Assembly: GCA_041287635.1 (NCBI GenBank)
Contig: JBGGNG010000175.1
Coordinates: 1-34,916 of the forward strand
Source of the DNA: JAOUEA01 sp041287635
GTDB lineage: Bacteria > Actinomycetota > UBA4738 > HRBIN12
Length of the DNA stretch: 34,916 bases
Direction: 5' to 3'
In this document: positions 23,981 to 31,632 of the stretch, one piece after another
How the letters are laid out: each line of letters starts with the position of its first letter
Numbering within the stretch: the stretch's first letter is position 1
The notes under the pieces: model-generated
Databases searched by the model: none
The model's input: the letters and a program-made list of their open reading frames with translations, nothing else
What the model was told of the DNA's origin: nothing
Translations under genes and position numbers: made by a program

Positions 23981-24813
23981 CGACGACCTGGCACGCCGAC
24001 CCGGCCGCGCTGGCCGCCTACGTGGAGGGATCGCTCGACGACGTGAGAGCGTCGTCACTCGAGGCCCATCTGCTCACCTGCGACCGCTGCCGCGAAGGGA
24101 TCGCGACGTCGACGGCTGCCGATGCGATCGACCACGTGTGGGGAAGCATCGTCGACACGATCGATACCCCACACCGGAGCGCCGTTGAACGCCTCTTGCT
24201 CGCCCTGCGGGTCCCCGAGCACCTCGCCCGCCTGCTCGTGGCGACCCCGTCGCTGCGTCTGTCGTGGCTCGTCGCCGAGGCGCTCGCGCTCGGCTTCGCG
24301 GTGATCGCCGCCAACGGCACGTCCGGTCAAGACGAGGAGCTCGTGCTCTTCTTGTTCCTGGTGGTGGCGGCGCTGCTTCCGGTCGCGGGGGTCGCCGTCG
24401 CGTTCGGCCCGGGCATCGACCCCACGTACGAGGTGGCTGCCGCGGCACCGATGCCAGCCGACCGTCTGCTACTGATCCGGGCGGCCGCCGTGCTCGCGAG
24501 CTCGGTATCGATCACCGCCCTCGCGGCGCTGGCGCTCCCCGACCTGGACGCGATCGCCGCTGCATGGCTGCTCCCGGCGCTCGGCCTCACCGCTGCCACC
24601 CTCGCGCTCGGCACGTGGGTCCGACCCCTGGTCGCGGCCGCATCGGTGGCCCTCACATGGGTCCTGTTCGCCGCCGCTGCGGCCGTGAGCACCCAGGACC
24701 GGCTCGCTGCGTTCCGCCCGGCAGGGCAGGTGGCGTGCCTCGCCGTGATCGCCGCGTCGGCGGCCGTCCTCGCCCACCGCCACACCCTCTCCGAAGGAAG
24801 GATCGTCCGATGA
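23977..24813 (+). CDS. Zinc-finger anti-sigma factor with multi-TM domain
   Basis: 278 residues. Residues 1-45 are a zf-HC2 anti-sigma zinc finger, His31-x3-Cys35-x2-Cys38 in HLLTCDRCREG. From about residue 69 a membrane domain with six predicted helices begins: ARLLVATPSLRLSWLV, FLFLVVAALLPVAGVAVAFG, PADRLLLIRAAAVLASSV and so on. This domain can be aligned along its length with the membrane part of the histidine kinase at 27174. It resembles permease-like or ABC-2-like helices. It should hold the sigma factor at the membrane until a signal, perhaps the exporter's substrate, arrives. It is coupled on both sides by ATGA overlaps. Confidence 0.85.
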   Translation: MTTTWHADPAALAAYVEGSLDDVRASSLEAHLLTCDRCREGIATSTAADAIDHVWGSIVDTIDTPHRSAVERLLLALRVPEHLARLLVATPSLRLSWLVAEALALGFAVIAANGTSGQDEELVLFLFLVVAALLPVAGVAVAFGPGIDPTYEVAAAAPMPADRLLLIRAAAVLASSVSITALAALALPDLDAIAAAWLLPALGLTAATLALGTWVRPLVAAASVALTWVLFAAAAAVSTQDRLAAFRPAGQVACLAVIAASAAVLAHRHTLSEGRIVR

Positions 24814-25676
24814 GTGCACCGACCGTCGAGATCCACGACGTCAGGAAGCGGTTCGGCCGGACCACGGCCCTCCAAGGGGTGACGTTCGACGTTGCCGCCG
24901 GCATCACCGGCCTGCTCGGACCCAACGGCGCGGGAAAGACCACGCTGCTGCGCATGATGGCGACGGTGCTGGCGCCCGACGACGGTCGGCTGCGACTGCT
25001 CTCCTGGGACCCGCAGGTGGCCGATGAGCGCCTCGCGATCCGGCGCCGTCTCGGGTACATGCCGCAGGAACCGGGATTCCACCGGTCGTTCACGGCGTTC
25101 GAGTTCGTCGACTACGTCGCGATCCTGAAAGAGATGACCGAGCGGCGAGCTCGTCACGACGAGGTGCGCCGCGTGCTCGATCTCGTCGGGCTCGAGGGCG
25201 TGTCGGGTAGGAAGATCAAGGCGTTGTCGGGTGGCATGCGCAGACGGGTTGCGCTCGCTCAGTCGCTGCTCGGCGATCCCGATCTGCTGGTGCTCGACGA
25301 GCCCACCGCGGGCCTCGACCCCGAGCAGCGGCTGCGGTTCCGCGAGCTCGTGTCCGACCGCACGGCCGATCGCACCGTGATCCTCTCGACCCACCAGACC
25401 GAGGACGTCGCTGCGCTCTGCCAGAGGGTGATCGTGATGCTCGACGGCCAGGTGCTGTTCGAGGGGACGCCACGCGAACTCACACAGGTGGCCGATGGCC
25501 GCGTCTGGCTCGCGGACGATCGAGCTGCCGGGGCGCGGCTCTCGTGGCGCACGGCCGATGGCGCCCACCGCAACATCGGCGAGGCGCCGAGCGACGCCGA
25601 CCTGGTGGCGCCGACCCTCGAGGACGGATACCTGCTGCTGGTGGGCGATCGCGCGTTCGCGGAGGAGGCAGCCTGA
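24810..25676 (+). CDS. ABC transporter ATP-binding protein
   Basis: 288 residues. It has all ABC motifs: Walker A GPNGAGKTT (37-45), Q-loop Gln86 in YMPQEPG, signature LSGGM (139-143), Walker B LLVLDEP (159-165) and the switch His in STHQTED. The C-terminal 60 residues form a beta-rich tail often seen in drug or lantibiotic-type exporters. It powers the membrane proteins that follow. The stop codon overlaps the next start as TGATG. Confidence 0.93.
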   Translation: MSAPTVEIHDVRKRFGRTTALQGVTFDVAAGITGLLGPNGAGKTTLLRMMATVLAPDDGRLRLLSWDPQVADERLAIRRRLGYMPQEPGFHRSFTAFEFVDYVAILKEMTERRARHDEVRRVLDLVGLEGVSGRKIKALSGGMRRRVALAQSLLGDPDLLVLDEPTAGLDPEQRLRFRELVSDRTADRTVILSTHQTEDVAALCQRVIVMLDGQVLFEGTPRELTQVADGRVWLADDRAAGARLSWRTADGAHRNIGEAPSDADLVAPTLEDGYLLLVGDRAFAEEAA

Positions 25677-26479
25677 TGGCGGCGTCGCTGCGCACCACGA
25701 TCGACGAGGCACGCGCGTCGGCCGTGCCGTCGTCGACCTCGATGCCACGGGGAAGCGTCGTGCTCGCGCTCGCCCGCATCGAGGCTCGGCAGATGCTGCG
25801 TCATCCCGCCTTCCTGTTCACGGTCGCGTTCGGCCTGCTGCTCATCCGCGGCGCGGTGGGGATGGGCATCGATGACGATCCGATGAAGAACCTGATCTGG
25901 CTCATCGGCGGGCTGGCCATCGGCTCGTTGATCGGGGGCGTGATCACCGCGAACGTCGCCGCCCTCCGCGCTCGTCGGGACCACGTGCTGGAACTCTTCG
26001 GCTCGTTGCCCTCACCGCCCGAGGCTCGAACAGCCGGCGCCCTCGCCGGCCTCGTGCTCGGCCTCGGGAGCGCCTCCCTCGTGATCGGCGCGATCGCCTG
26101 GATCGCGCTCGAGCGCATCGAAGACACGGCCGCAGAGGCCGACCTCTTCCTCGCGGTGCAGTACGTGCTCTCGGTGCTGGCGCTGGGCGCGATCGGTGTC
26201 GCGGTAGCGCGGTGGATCCCCACCGTGCTCGGGGGTCCGCTCGTCGTAATCGCCCACGTGTTCACCGGCATGATCTGGATCGTGCCGTGGATCGCGCCGT
26301 CGGACTCCGGCATCGGGGTCGCCTGGCATCTGTCCTATTTGCTCGCCGTGATCGCGGCCTTCTCGGCGGCGGCGTTCCTGCGTGATCGGCGGACGATCGC
26401 ACGCGGGATCGTCACGGCATCAGCGTTCGTGCTCGCCGTCGTCGCCGCTGTGCAGCAGACACCTCCCGGCGGGTACTGA
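25676..26479 (+). CDS. ABC-type membrane protein (putative permease)
   Basis: 267 residues from the ATG at 25676, with GGAGGAGG upstream and the stop of the ATPase overlapping. After a hydrophilic start of about 40 residues comes ARIEARQMLRHPAFLFTVAF, an opening like that of ABC-2 permeases. About six hydrophobic segments follow, with a charged loop ALRARRDHVLELFGSLPSPPEA that resembles a coupling loop. The substrate is unknown. It is likely the main membrane half of the exporter. Confidence 0.8.
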   Translation: MAASLRTTIDEARASAVPSSTSMPRGSVVLALARIEARQMLRHPAFLFTVAFGLLLIRGAVGMGIDDDPMKNLIWLIGGLAIGSLIGGVITANVAALRARRDHVLELFGSLPSPPEARTAGALAGLVLGLGSASLVIGAIAWIALERIEDTAAEADLFLAVQYVLSVLALGAIGVAVARWIPTVLGGPLVVIAHVFTGMIWIVPWIAPSDSGIGVAWHLSYLLAVIAAFSAAAFLRDRRTIARGIVTASAFVLAVVAAVQQTPPGGY

Positions 26480-27174
26480 TGCTCGTCACCCGGGCCGCCG
26501 TCGCCCGGCTGCTCGTCTGGCCGAGCATGCGCACCGAACGGTGGCCGACGTTCGGCCTGGTGACGCTCCTCGCCGCGGCCGTCGTGCGTGAGGGCGGTCG
26601 CGACGGGGGCGACCCATCGACGATCGCCCTGCCGGTCGCCACGACGATGCTCGGTGCATGTCTCTGCTTCGCGTTCGAGGATGCGGCGGCGCAGGTGACC
26701 TCTCCTTCACCCACCCCACTGACGCTTCGACGAGCCGTGCGTGCGTCGATCGCCGTGGCTGCTGCCACGCTCGCATGGTTCGCGTACACCTGGATCGGGC
26801 CGCTCGACGGCCCCACGTGGCCCATGACGGCGATGTTCGCTGGCGTCGCGCTCGTCGCCCTGGCGTGCGCCGCGCTCACGGCGCGCGTGATCCCCTCCGA
26901 GCGATCGGGCATCGCCGCCGTGTGCGGGGTGGTGGGGACGGTGGCCCTACCGTTCGTTCTTGCATTGGCCCTCGGTCGCCCGATCGCGATCGACCCATCG
27001 CGGGTACCGGTCGGCGACCCGGCGAGCTACTGGGCCGCGGTGACCGCGGTCGCGGTCGTCGCGCTCGTGCTCGCGCATCGCGACCCCGCGCTGCCGGGCC
27101 CGTTCGCGTGGCTCCGATCGCGGCCCGGCCGTCTTCGAACGTCGCGCGCGGTGCCCGTCCGGGAGTCGCGCTGA
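26479..27174 (+). CDS. Membrane protein of the ABC operon
   Basis: 231 residues with about six hydrophobic helices (FGLVTLLAAAVV, MTAMFAGVALVALACAAL, VTAVAVVALVLAH). No clear family is recognised. Place and size fit a second permease subunit, since the ATPase needs two membrane halves. It overlaps its neighbours on both sides by TGATG junctions, so it is part of the same translation chain. Confidence 0.7.
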   Translation: MLVTRAAVARLLVWPSMRTERWPTFGLVTLLAAAVVREGGRDGGDPSTIALPVATTMLGACLCFAFEDAAAQVTSPSPTPLTLRRAVRASIAVAAATLAWFAYTWIGPLDGPTWPMTAMFAGVALVALACAALTARVIPSERSGIAAVCGVVGTVALPFVLALALGRPIAIDPSRVPVGDPASYWAAVTAVAVVALVLAHRDPALPGPFAWLRSRPGRLRTSRAVPVRESR

Positions 27175-28499
27175 TGGACGTCGGCCGCGGCTCCGCGCCG
27201 GCGATCGACGACGAGGTTGCGATCGCCGGTTCGGAGCCGCTCCTCGCGCGGGTGCTGGGGGCGATGCGGCTGCCGCCGTTCGTACCCGGAGTGATCGCCG
27301 CCACGCCCTCCCTGCGGCTGCCGTGGCTCCTCGCCGCGGCAGCCGTGTCGTTCTTCGCCGCCTGGGGCGCGGCGGTGAACGACCAGGTGTTCGCGTTCCT
27401 CGTCGTGGCACCGCTGATACCGGTCGCGGGGGTGGCGGCTGCGTACGGGCCGTGGGCCGACCCGATGTTCGAGACCACGAGATCGACGCCGGTCTCCGGC
27501 TTCCACATCGTGCTCGCACGCACGATCGCGGTGGTGGCGACGTGCGTACCGCTCCTCACGATCTCGGCGCTCGTCGTGCCGGGATCCGACACGAAGGCCC
27601 TGGCCTGGGTCGTGCCCGCCCTGGCCCTGTCGCTCGCGAGCCTCGTGATCTCGACGTTCACCTCGCTCCTGCGAGCAGCGATCGCCGTTGCCGGCGCGTG
27701 GTGCATGCTCGTCGGCGCAGCGGGGGTGGCCGACGAGGTCGCGCTCCTCTTCGACGGCGGGGGGCAGCTGGCCTTCCTCGCGATCGCCGTCTGTGCGTCC
27801 TTCCTGCTCGCCCGGCGACGGGAGCGGTTCGACATGGAGGGGTTGCGAAGACGCCGAACGCTGGTCGATGCGGCCGATGCCGAGCGCCGTCGCATCGAGC
27901 GGAACATCCACGACGGTGCCCAGCAGCAGCTCGTCGCGATCGGGGTGAAGGCGGGTCTCGCGCGCGCGTTCGTCGTGAAGGACCCCGATCGAGCGATCGC
28001 GATCATCGACGAGCTTCGAGCCGATGCGCAGCACGCACTCGACGGCCTGCGCGAGATGACCCGGGGCGGATACCCGCCCGTCCTCGCCGACGAGGGGCTC
28101 GAGGGCGCGCTCACCCTGCAGACGAAGCGCGCCGCCGTGCCGGTCACGCTCGAGGTCCGCGACGTCGGTCGACTGCCGAAGCCCCTCGAGATCGCCGTGT
28201 ACTTCTGCTGCCTCGAGGCGATGCAGAACGCCGCGAAGTACGCCCACGCATCGGCGCTCACCGTCACTCTCAGGCGCTCGGTCGACGAGGTCACGTTCTC
28301 CGTCGGCGACGACGGCATCGGCTTTGACCCCACCACCGTGCGACGAGGGATCGGCATGCGGAGCATGTCCGAGCGGATCGGATCCCTCGGCGGCGAGCTC
28401 GAGGTTCGCTCTGCCCCCGGTGCCGGAACCGTGGTCACCGGTCGGCTCGGCGTCGCCGGGGCGAGCATCGGGACGGACCTGCGTCACTCCGAGATGTAA
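27174..28499 (+). CDS. Sensor histidine kinase (NarL-partner type) with multi-TM domain
   Basis: 441 residues. Residues 22-215 form a six-helix membrane domain closely similar to that of the anti-sigma factor (LIPVAGVAAAYGP against LLPVAGVAVAFGP; AATPSLRLPWLL against VATPSLRLSWLV). A HisKA_3-type dimer helix follows with phospho-acceptor His246 in IERNIHDGAQQQL. The ATPase domain has the N box (Asn352 in EAMQNAAKYAHAS), DDGIGFD (379-385) and GIGMRSMSERIGSLGGE. All catalytic pieces look intact. No response regulator gene lies in the window. A 34-base gap leads to the next sigma gene. Confidence 0.92.
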   Translation: MDVGRGSAPAIDDEVAIAGSEPLLARVLGAMRLPPFVPGVIAATPSLRLPWLLAAAAVSFFAAWGAAVNDQVFAFLVVAPLIPVAGVAAAYGPWADPMFETTRSTPVSGFHIVLARTIAVVATCVPLLTISALVVPGSDTKALAWVVPALALSLASLVISTFTSLLRAAIAVAGAWCMLVGAAGVADEVALLFDGGGQLAFLAIAVCASFLLARRRERFDMEGLRRRRTLVDAADAERRRIERNIHDGAQQQLVAIGVKAGLARAFVVKDPDRAIAIIDELRADAQHALDGLREMTRGGYPPVLADEGLEGALTLQTKRAAVPVTLEVRDVGRLPKPLEIAVYFCCLEAMQNAAKYAHASALTVTLRRSVDEVTFSVGDDGIGFDPTTVRRGIGMRSMSERIGSLGGELEVRSAPGAGTVVTGRLGVAGASIGTDLRHSEM

Positions 28500-28533
28500 A
28501 CGTTCGACGACGCCCGCGCGTAGGGAAGGTCGG

Positions 28534-29070
28534 ATGGAACGCACGACGAGCCTCGACATCGACACGATCGAACCTCTCGGAGACTTCGACGCGTTCTTCC
28601 ACGCCAACTTCGAGCGAACCGCACGGGCCGCGGCGTTCGTCACGAGGGACGCCGGCACTGGGCAGGACCTCGCGCAAGAGGCGTTCACGCGACTGCTGGA
28701 ACGATGGAGCGAGATGACATCCCCAGAACATGCGAGGAACTGGGTGTACCGGGTGGCGATGAACCTGGCTCGGTCACATCTGCGCAAGCATCTGCGCGTC
28801 TTCCTCTACGGACTCCACCGGCGCGACGACGTCGACGGCGGCAGTGCCACGACGTCTTCCGATGACTGGCTCGAGGTCGCCCGCGCACTCGGCGCGCTGT
28901 CCCCTCGACAGCGCGAATGCGTCGTCCTCGTCGACTACACCGACATGGATGCGGCCGGAGCGGCCACCGTGTTGGGGCTGTCGCCAGCGACCGTGCGGGT
29001 GCACGTGATGCGTGGGCGGCGAGCCCTGCGAGAGGGCCTCGGCATCGATCCCAGGGAGGAACAGCCATGA
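28534..29070 (+). CDS. ECF-type sigma factor (SigE-like)
   Basis: 178 residues from the ATG at 28534, with GGAAGG upstream. Region 2 has DAFFHANFERTARAAAFVT, GQDLAQEAFTRLLERW and ARNWVYRVAMNLARSHLRK. Region 4 has ALGALSPRQRECVVLVDYT and the helix-turn-helix DAAGAATVLGLSPATVRVHV. It lies only 34 bases after the histidine kinase gene, so it may belong to the same transcript. It overlaps its membrane partner by ATGA. Confidence 0.88.
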   Translation: MERTTSLDIDTIEPLGDFDAFFHANFERTARAAAFVTRDAGTGQDLAQEAFTRLLERWSEMTSPEHARNWVYRVAMNLARSHLRKHLRVFLYGLHRRDDVDGGSATTSSDDWLEVARALGALSPRQRECVVLVDYTDMDAAGAATVLGLSPATVRVHVMRGRRALREGLGIDPREEQP

Positions 29071-30170
29071 GGGCCGACCCCGATCTCCATGCGCGGCTCG
29101 ACCGGGCCGGCAGCCACATCGACGTCGATGCGCATCGTCGGCTCGCTGAGATCCATGCCGTCGCAGAGCGGCGCTCCCGTACGAGCCGCAACCGGGCCCT
29201 CGCGGTGGCCGCGGTCGTGGGCATCCTCGCCGTGCTCGCTGCGTGGCAGCTTCGCTTCTCGGAGGATCGTGCCCCCGTGCCCGGCGCGACGGCCGGACCC
29301 AGCGGGCTGATCGCCTACCTGGGGGCGTACGAAGGGTCGCGAGACCTGTTCGTCCTCGATGCTTCCACTGGCGAGAGCCGACCGCTCTACGAAGGGAGGG
29401 CGACCGTGCTCTGGGGAGCGTGGTCCCCCGAGGGCTCGCGGCTCGCCCTCATCCTCGAGCTGGACGGATCCGGCTACGAGGTCGTCGTCGCCGACGCGGA
29501 TGGGAGCGACCCCGTCACGATCGTCGAGAGGGACGACACGGGAGCCGTCGGCCCCGACCTCCTCAAACTCGCGTGGTCCCCGGACGGTTCCCGTATCGCG
29601 TACGCGGGCCGGACGCAACAGCGAGGTGTCGCGAACCGCACGATCTTCGTCGTGGACGCCGACGGGAGCGGTCGCCCGATGGTGCTCGACGGGCACTGGG
29701 AAGACGTGTCCTGGTCCCCCGACGGTCGGCGTCTGGTGTTGGTCGGGTTCCCCGATCCCAAGGATCCGACGTTCGACCTCTACACGAGCGACCCCGACGG
29801 ATCGAACCTTGCGCGACTCACGGACGACGCGTCGATCGAGCGCACGCCTTCCTGGTCGCCGGACGGCAGCCAGATCGTCTTCAGCGCCGAGTCCGTTCCC
29901 GGCATCTTCGTGATCGCTGCCGACGGCTCCGACGTTCGCAGGCTCACGGACCGCGGTGGGTGGGACCTCCTGCCGGTCTGGTCGCCCGATGGCGCGTGGA
30001 TCGCCTTCACGAGCGACCGCGGCGCGACGCCCGAGCAGCAGACGGCGAACCGATCCGGCGACGACGTCACCGGGTTCGCGCTCTACCTGATGCGTCCCGA
30101 CGGCTCCGACGTTCGCCCTCTCGTGGAGGAAGACGGCGCCCTCCTGTATCCGACCTCGTGGACCCGATGA
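29067..30170 (+). CDS. Membrane-anchored PD40 beta-propeller, putative sigma partner
   Basis: 367 residues from the ATG at 29067, chosen for the GGGAGGAA site and the ATGA overlap. A cytoplasmic N-terminus of about 42 residues (HRRLAEIHAVAERRSRTS) is followed by one membrane helix (43-62, RALAVAAVVGILAVLAAW). An external propeller with PD40 blades comes next: WGAWSPEGSRLALI, LAWSPDGSRIAYAG, VSWSPDGRRLVLVG, PSWSPDGSQIVFS and PVWSPDGAWIAFTS. Position and topology suggest a membrane anti-sigma whose sensor is the propeller. No zinc-finger motif is visible, so the anti-sigma activity is inferred. Confidence 0.8.
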   Translation: MRADPDLHARLDRAGSHIDVDAHRRLAEIHAVAERRSRTSRNRALAVAAVVGILAVLAAWQLRFSEDRAPVPGATAGPSGLIAYLGAYEGSRDLFVLDASTGESRPLYEGRATVLWGAWSPEGSRLALILELDGSGYEVVVADADGSDPVTIVERDDTGAVGPDLLKLAWSPDGSRIAYAGRTQQRGVANRTIFVVDADGSGRPMVLDGHWEDVSWSPDGRRLVLVGFPDPKDPTFDLYTSDPDGSNLARLTDDASIERTPSWSPDGSQIVFSAESVPGIFVIAADGSDVRRLTDRGGWDLLPVWSPDGAWIAFTSDRGATPEQQTANRSGDDVTGFALYLMRPDGSDVRPLVEEDGALLYPTSWTR

Positions 30171-30216
30171 GGCCCGACCGGACCTCATCGCGCCGACCTG
30201 CCTTCCGCTCACGAGG

Positions 30217-30222
30217 TAGGCT
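30217..30222 (+). promoter_or_regulatory. Candidate -10 box TAGGCT before the zinc-protein/McrB-like genes
   Basis: TAGGCT lies 109 bases before the GTG at 30331, in a 160-base gap after the propeller gene. The intervening leader is GC-rich, and I see no known riboswitch in it. Confidence 0.35.
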
Positions 30223-30330
30223 GGAGTCCTCGGGACCCACCCGGGGGTTCGCGCAGAGCGATCGCGACGGCCCGCCTCTCGCCGCCACTCGCCCCCACGG
30301 ATCCACGCCGTACCGCGAAGGGGGAATGCC

Positions 30331-30525
30331 GTGACGAAGGCACGAGGGATCGATCGGGTGCAGTACGGACCACCGGGGTCGGGCAAGGGCGCGACCTCCC
30401 GAGCCTCACACGGCCGCCTCTGCGACGAGCCCGGGTGCACGACCGTGCTGTCCACGTACAACGCGTCGACGACGTGCTGGCTGCACACCGGGGCGACCCC
30501 CAAACACCCTCTGGCACGGTCCTGA
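30331..30525 (+). CDS. Small Cys/His zinc-binding protein
   Basis: 64 residues from a GTG with AAGGGGG placed well upstream. The C-terminal half has LCDEPGCTTVLSTYNASTT followed by CWLHTG: Cys-x4-Cys and Cys-x2-His, a compact zinc site of a kind common in small actinobacterial proteins of unknown role. The N-terminus is basic and unstructured. It could bind nucleic acid or protein. A strong inverted repeat covers its stop codon. Confidence 0.65.
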   Translation: MTKARGIDRVQYGPPGSGKGATSRASHGRLCDEPGCTTVLSTYNASTTCWLHTGATPKHPLARS

Positions 30526-30568
30526 ACCCGGAACCGGTGCGCCGCAGCTGACCTCGTACCGGGTTCAG
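30522..30568 (+). terminator. 10-bp inverted repeat at the end of the zinc-protein gene
   Basis: CTGAACCCGG (30522-30531) pairs perfectly with CCGGGTTCAG (30559-30568) around a 27-base loop. The left arm includes the stop codon. There is no T-run. A terminator is the simplest reading; an operator or RNA-binding site is possible. Confidence 0.45.
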
Positions 30569-30648
30569 TCGGGGCCATCCCCTGCCGAAACACCATGTGC
30601 GTGCCGGGCACACCGGCCGCCCGAAGTCGGAGCATGGGAGGCCGGTGC

Positions 30649-31632
30649 GTGAGCGACACGATGACACAGACCCAGGGCGCGACCGATCCGGTCGGCTACG
30701 GGTCGCTGCTCGACCAGGTGATCGCTCGGTTCCGTGAGCAGAATCCCGGGTTCCTGATCGGCGACGACGTCATCCGCCGCTACCACCTCGCGATGCAGTC
30801 CCGCGGGTTCGTGATCCTCTCGGGAGCGAGCGGCACGGGAAAGACGTGGCTCGCTCAGGCCTACGCGGACGCGATCGGCGCCCGTCCGAAGCTCGCGGCG
30901 GTCGATCCGAGCTGGTCCTCGAATGAAGACCTCCTCGGCTACCTCTCCCCGCTCGACGGCTTCTACCACCACACGCCGTTCAGCGAGTTCGTGCAGGAGT
31001 CCGCCCGGGAGTGGACCTCCGCCGACCTCGCCGGGCGCACGGCGCGCGAGTTCCACGTGATCCTCGACGAGATGAACCTCGCTCGCGTCGAGCACTACTT
31101 CTCCCGGTTCCTCTCGGCGATGGAGGTCCGCTCGCGCGAAGGCATCGCTCGGCTCGACCTCGCACCCGGTCACACGGTCGAGCTGACGCCGAACCTACGG
31201 TTCGCCGGCACCGTGAACATCGACGAGACGACCCACGGATTCGCCGACAAGGTCTACGACCGCGCGCAGCTGCTCGAGCTGCCCCTGCAACGGAGCTACG
31301 TGGTCGAGTACGTCGCGGACGAGCCCTACGGCGACGTGCTGTTGCGCGTCTGGGATGCCTTGCGCCCGATCGCGCCGTTCGGATTCCGCGTGCTCGAGGA
31401 GATGCACCACTACGTGATCGCGGCCGGTGAGGTCGGCGTCGACTGGCAGGTCGCCCTCGACGAGCAGTTCGTGCAGAAGGTGCTGCCGCGCGTGCGCGGC
31501 GCCGACGTGCGTCTCGACGAGGGACTCGGCGACTTCCTGCAGGCGCTCGGCGACGGGTTCCCGCTCGCGCGCGCGAAGGTCGAGACGATGCGCGAGGACT
31601 ACGCCACCCATGGCTTCGCCAGCTACTTCTGA
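30649..31632 (+). CDS. McrB-like AAA+ ATPase
   Basis: 327 residues from the GTG at 30649 behind GGGAGG; ATGs at 30595 and 30634 lack such spacing. It has Walker A GASGTGKT (59-66), Walker B VILDEMNLARVEHYFSRFL (137-155) and sensor 1 plus arginine region GTVNIDETTHGFADKVYDRA (187-206). This DEMNLA..EHYFS and VNIDETTH pairing marks the McrB-related motor branch that works with DUF2357/McrC-like nucleases. Those motors translocate on or remodel nucleic acid in type IV restriction-like systems. The stop lies inside the next gene (23-base overlap), so the two are coupled. Confidence 0.82.
   Translation: MSDTMTQTQGATDPVGYGSLLDQVIARFREQNPGFLIGDDVIRRYHLAMQSRGFVILSGASGTGKTWLAQAYADAIGARPKLAAVDPSWSSNEDLLGYLSPLDGFYHHTPFSEFVQESAREWTSADLAGRTAREFHVILDEMNLARVEHYFSRFLSAMEVRSREGIARLDLAPGHTVELTPNLRFAGTVNIDETTHGFADKVYDRAQLLELPLQRSYVVEYVADEPYGDVLLRVWDALRPIAPFGFRVLEEMHHYVIAAGEVGVDWQVALDEQFVQKVLPRVRGADVRLDEGLGDFLQALGDGFPLARAKVETMREDYATHGFASYF

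Noticed and set aside
24327..28787. Minus-strand frames opposite the ABC ATPase and the histidine kinase
   Set aside because: Low-complexity, His/Arg-rich translations; the plus-strand genes have full motif sets.
30360..30400. GPPGSGKGA in the 64-residue zinc protein as a Walker A motif
   Set aside because: It lacks the Ser/Thr after GK needed to bind the nucleotide phosphate, and the protein is too small for an ATPase fold.
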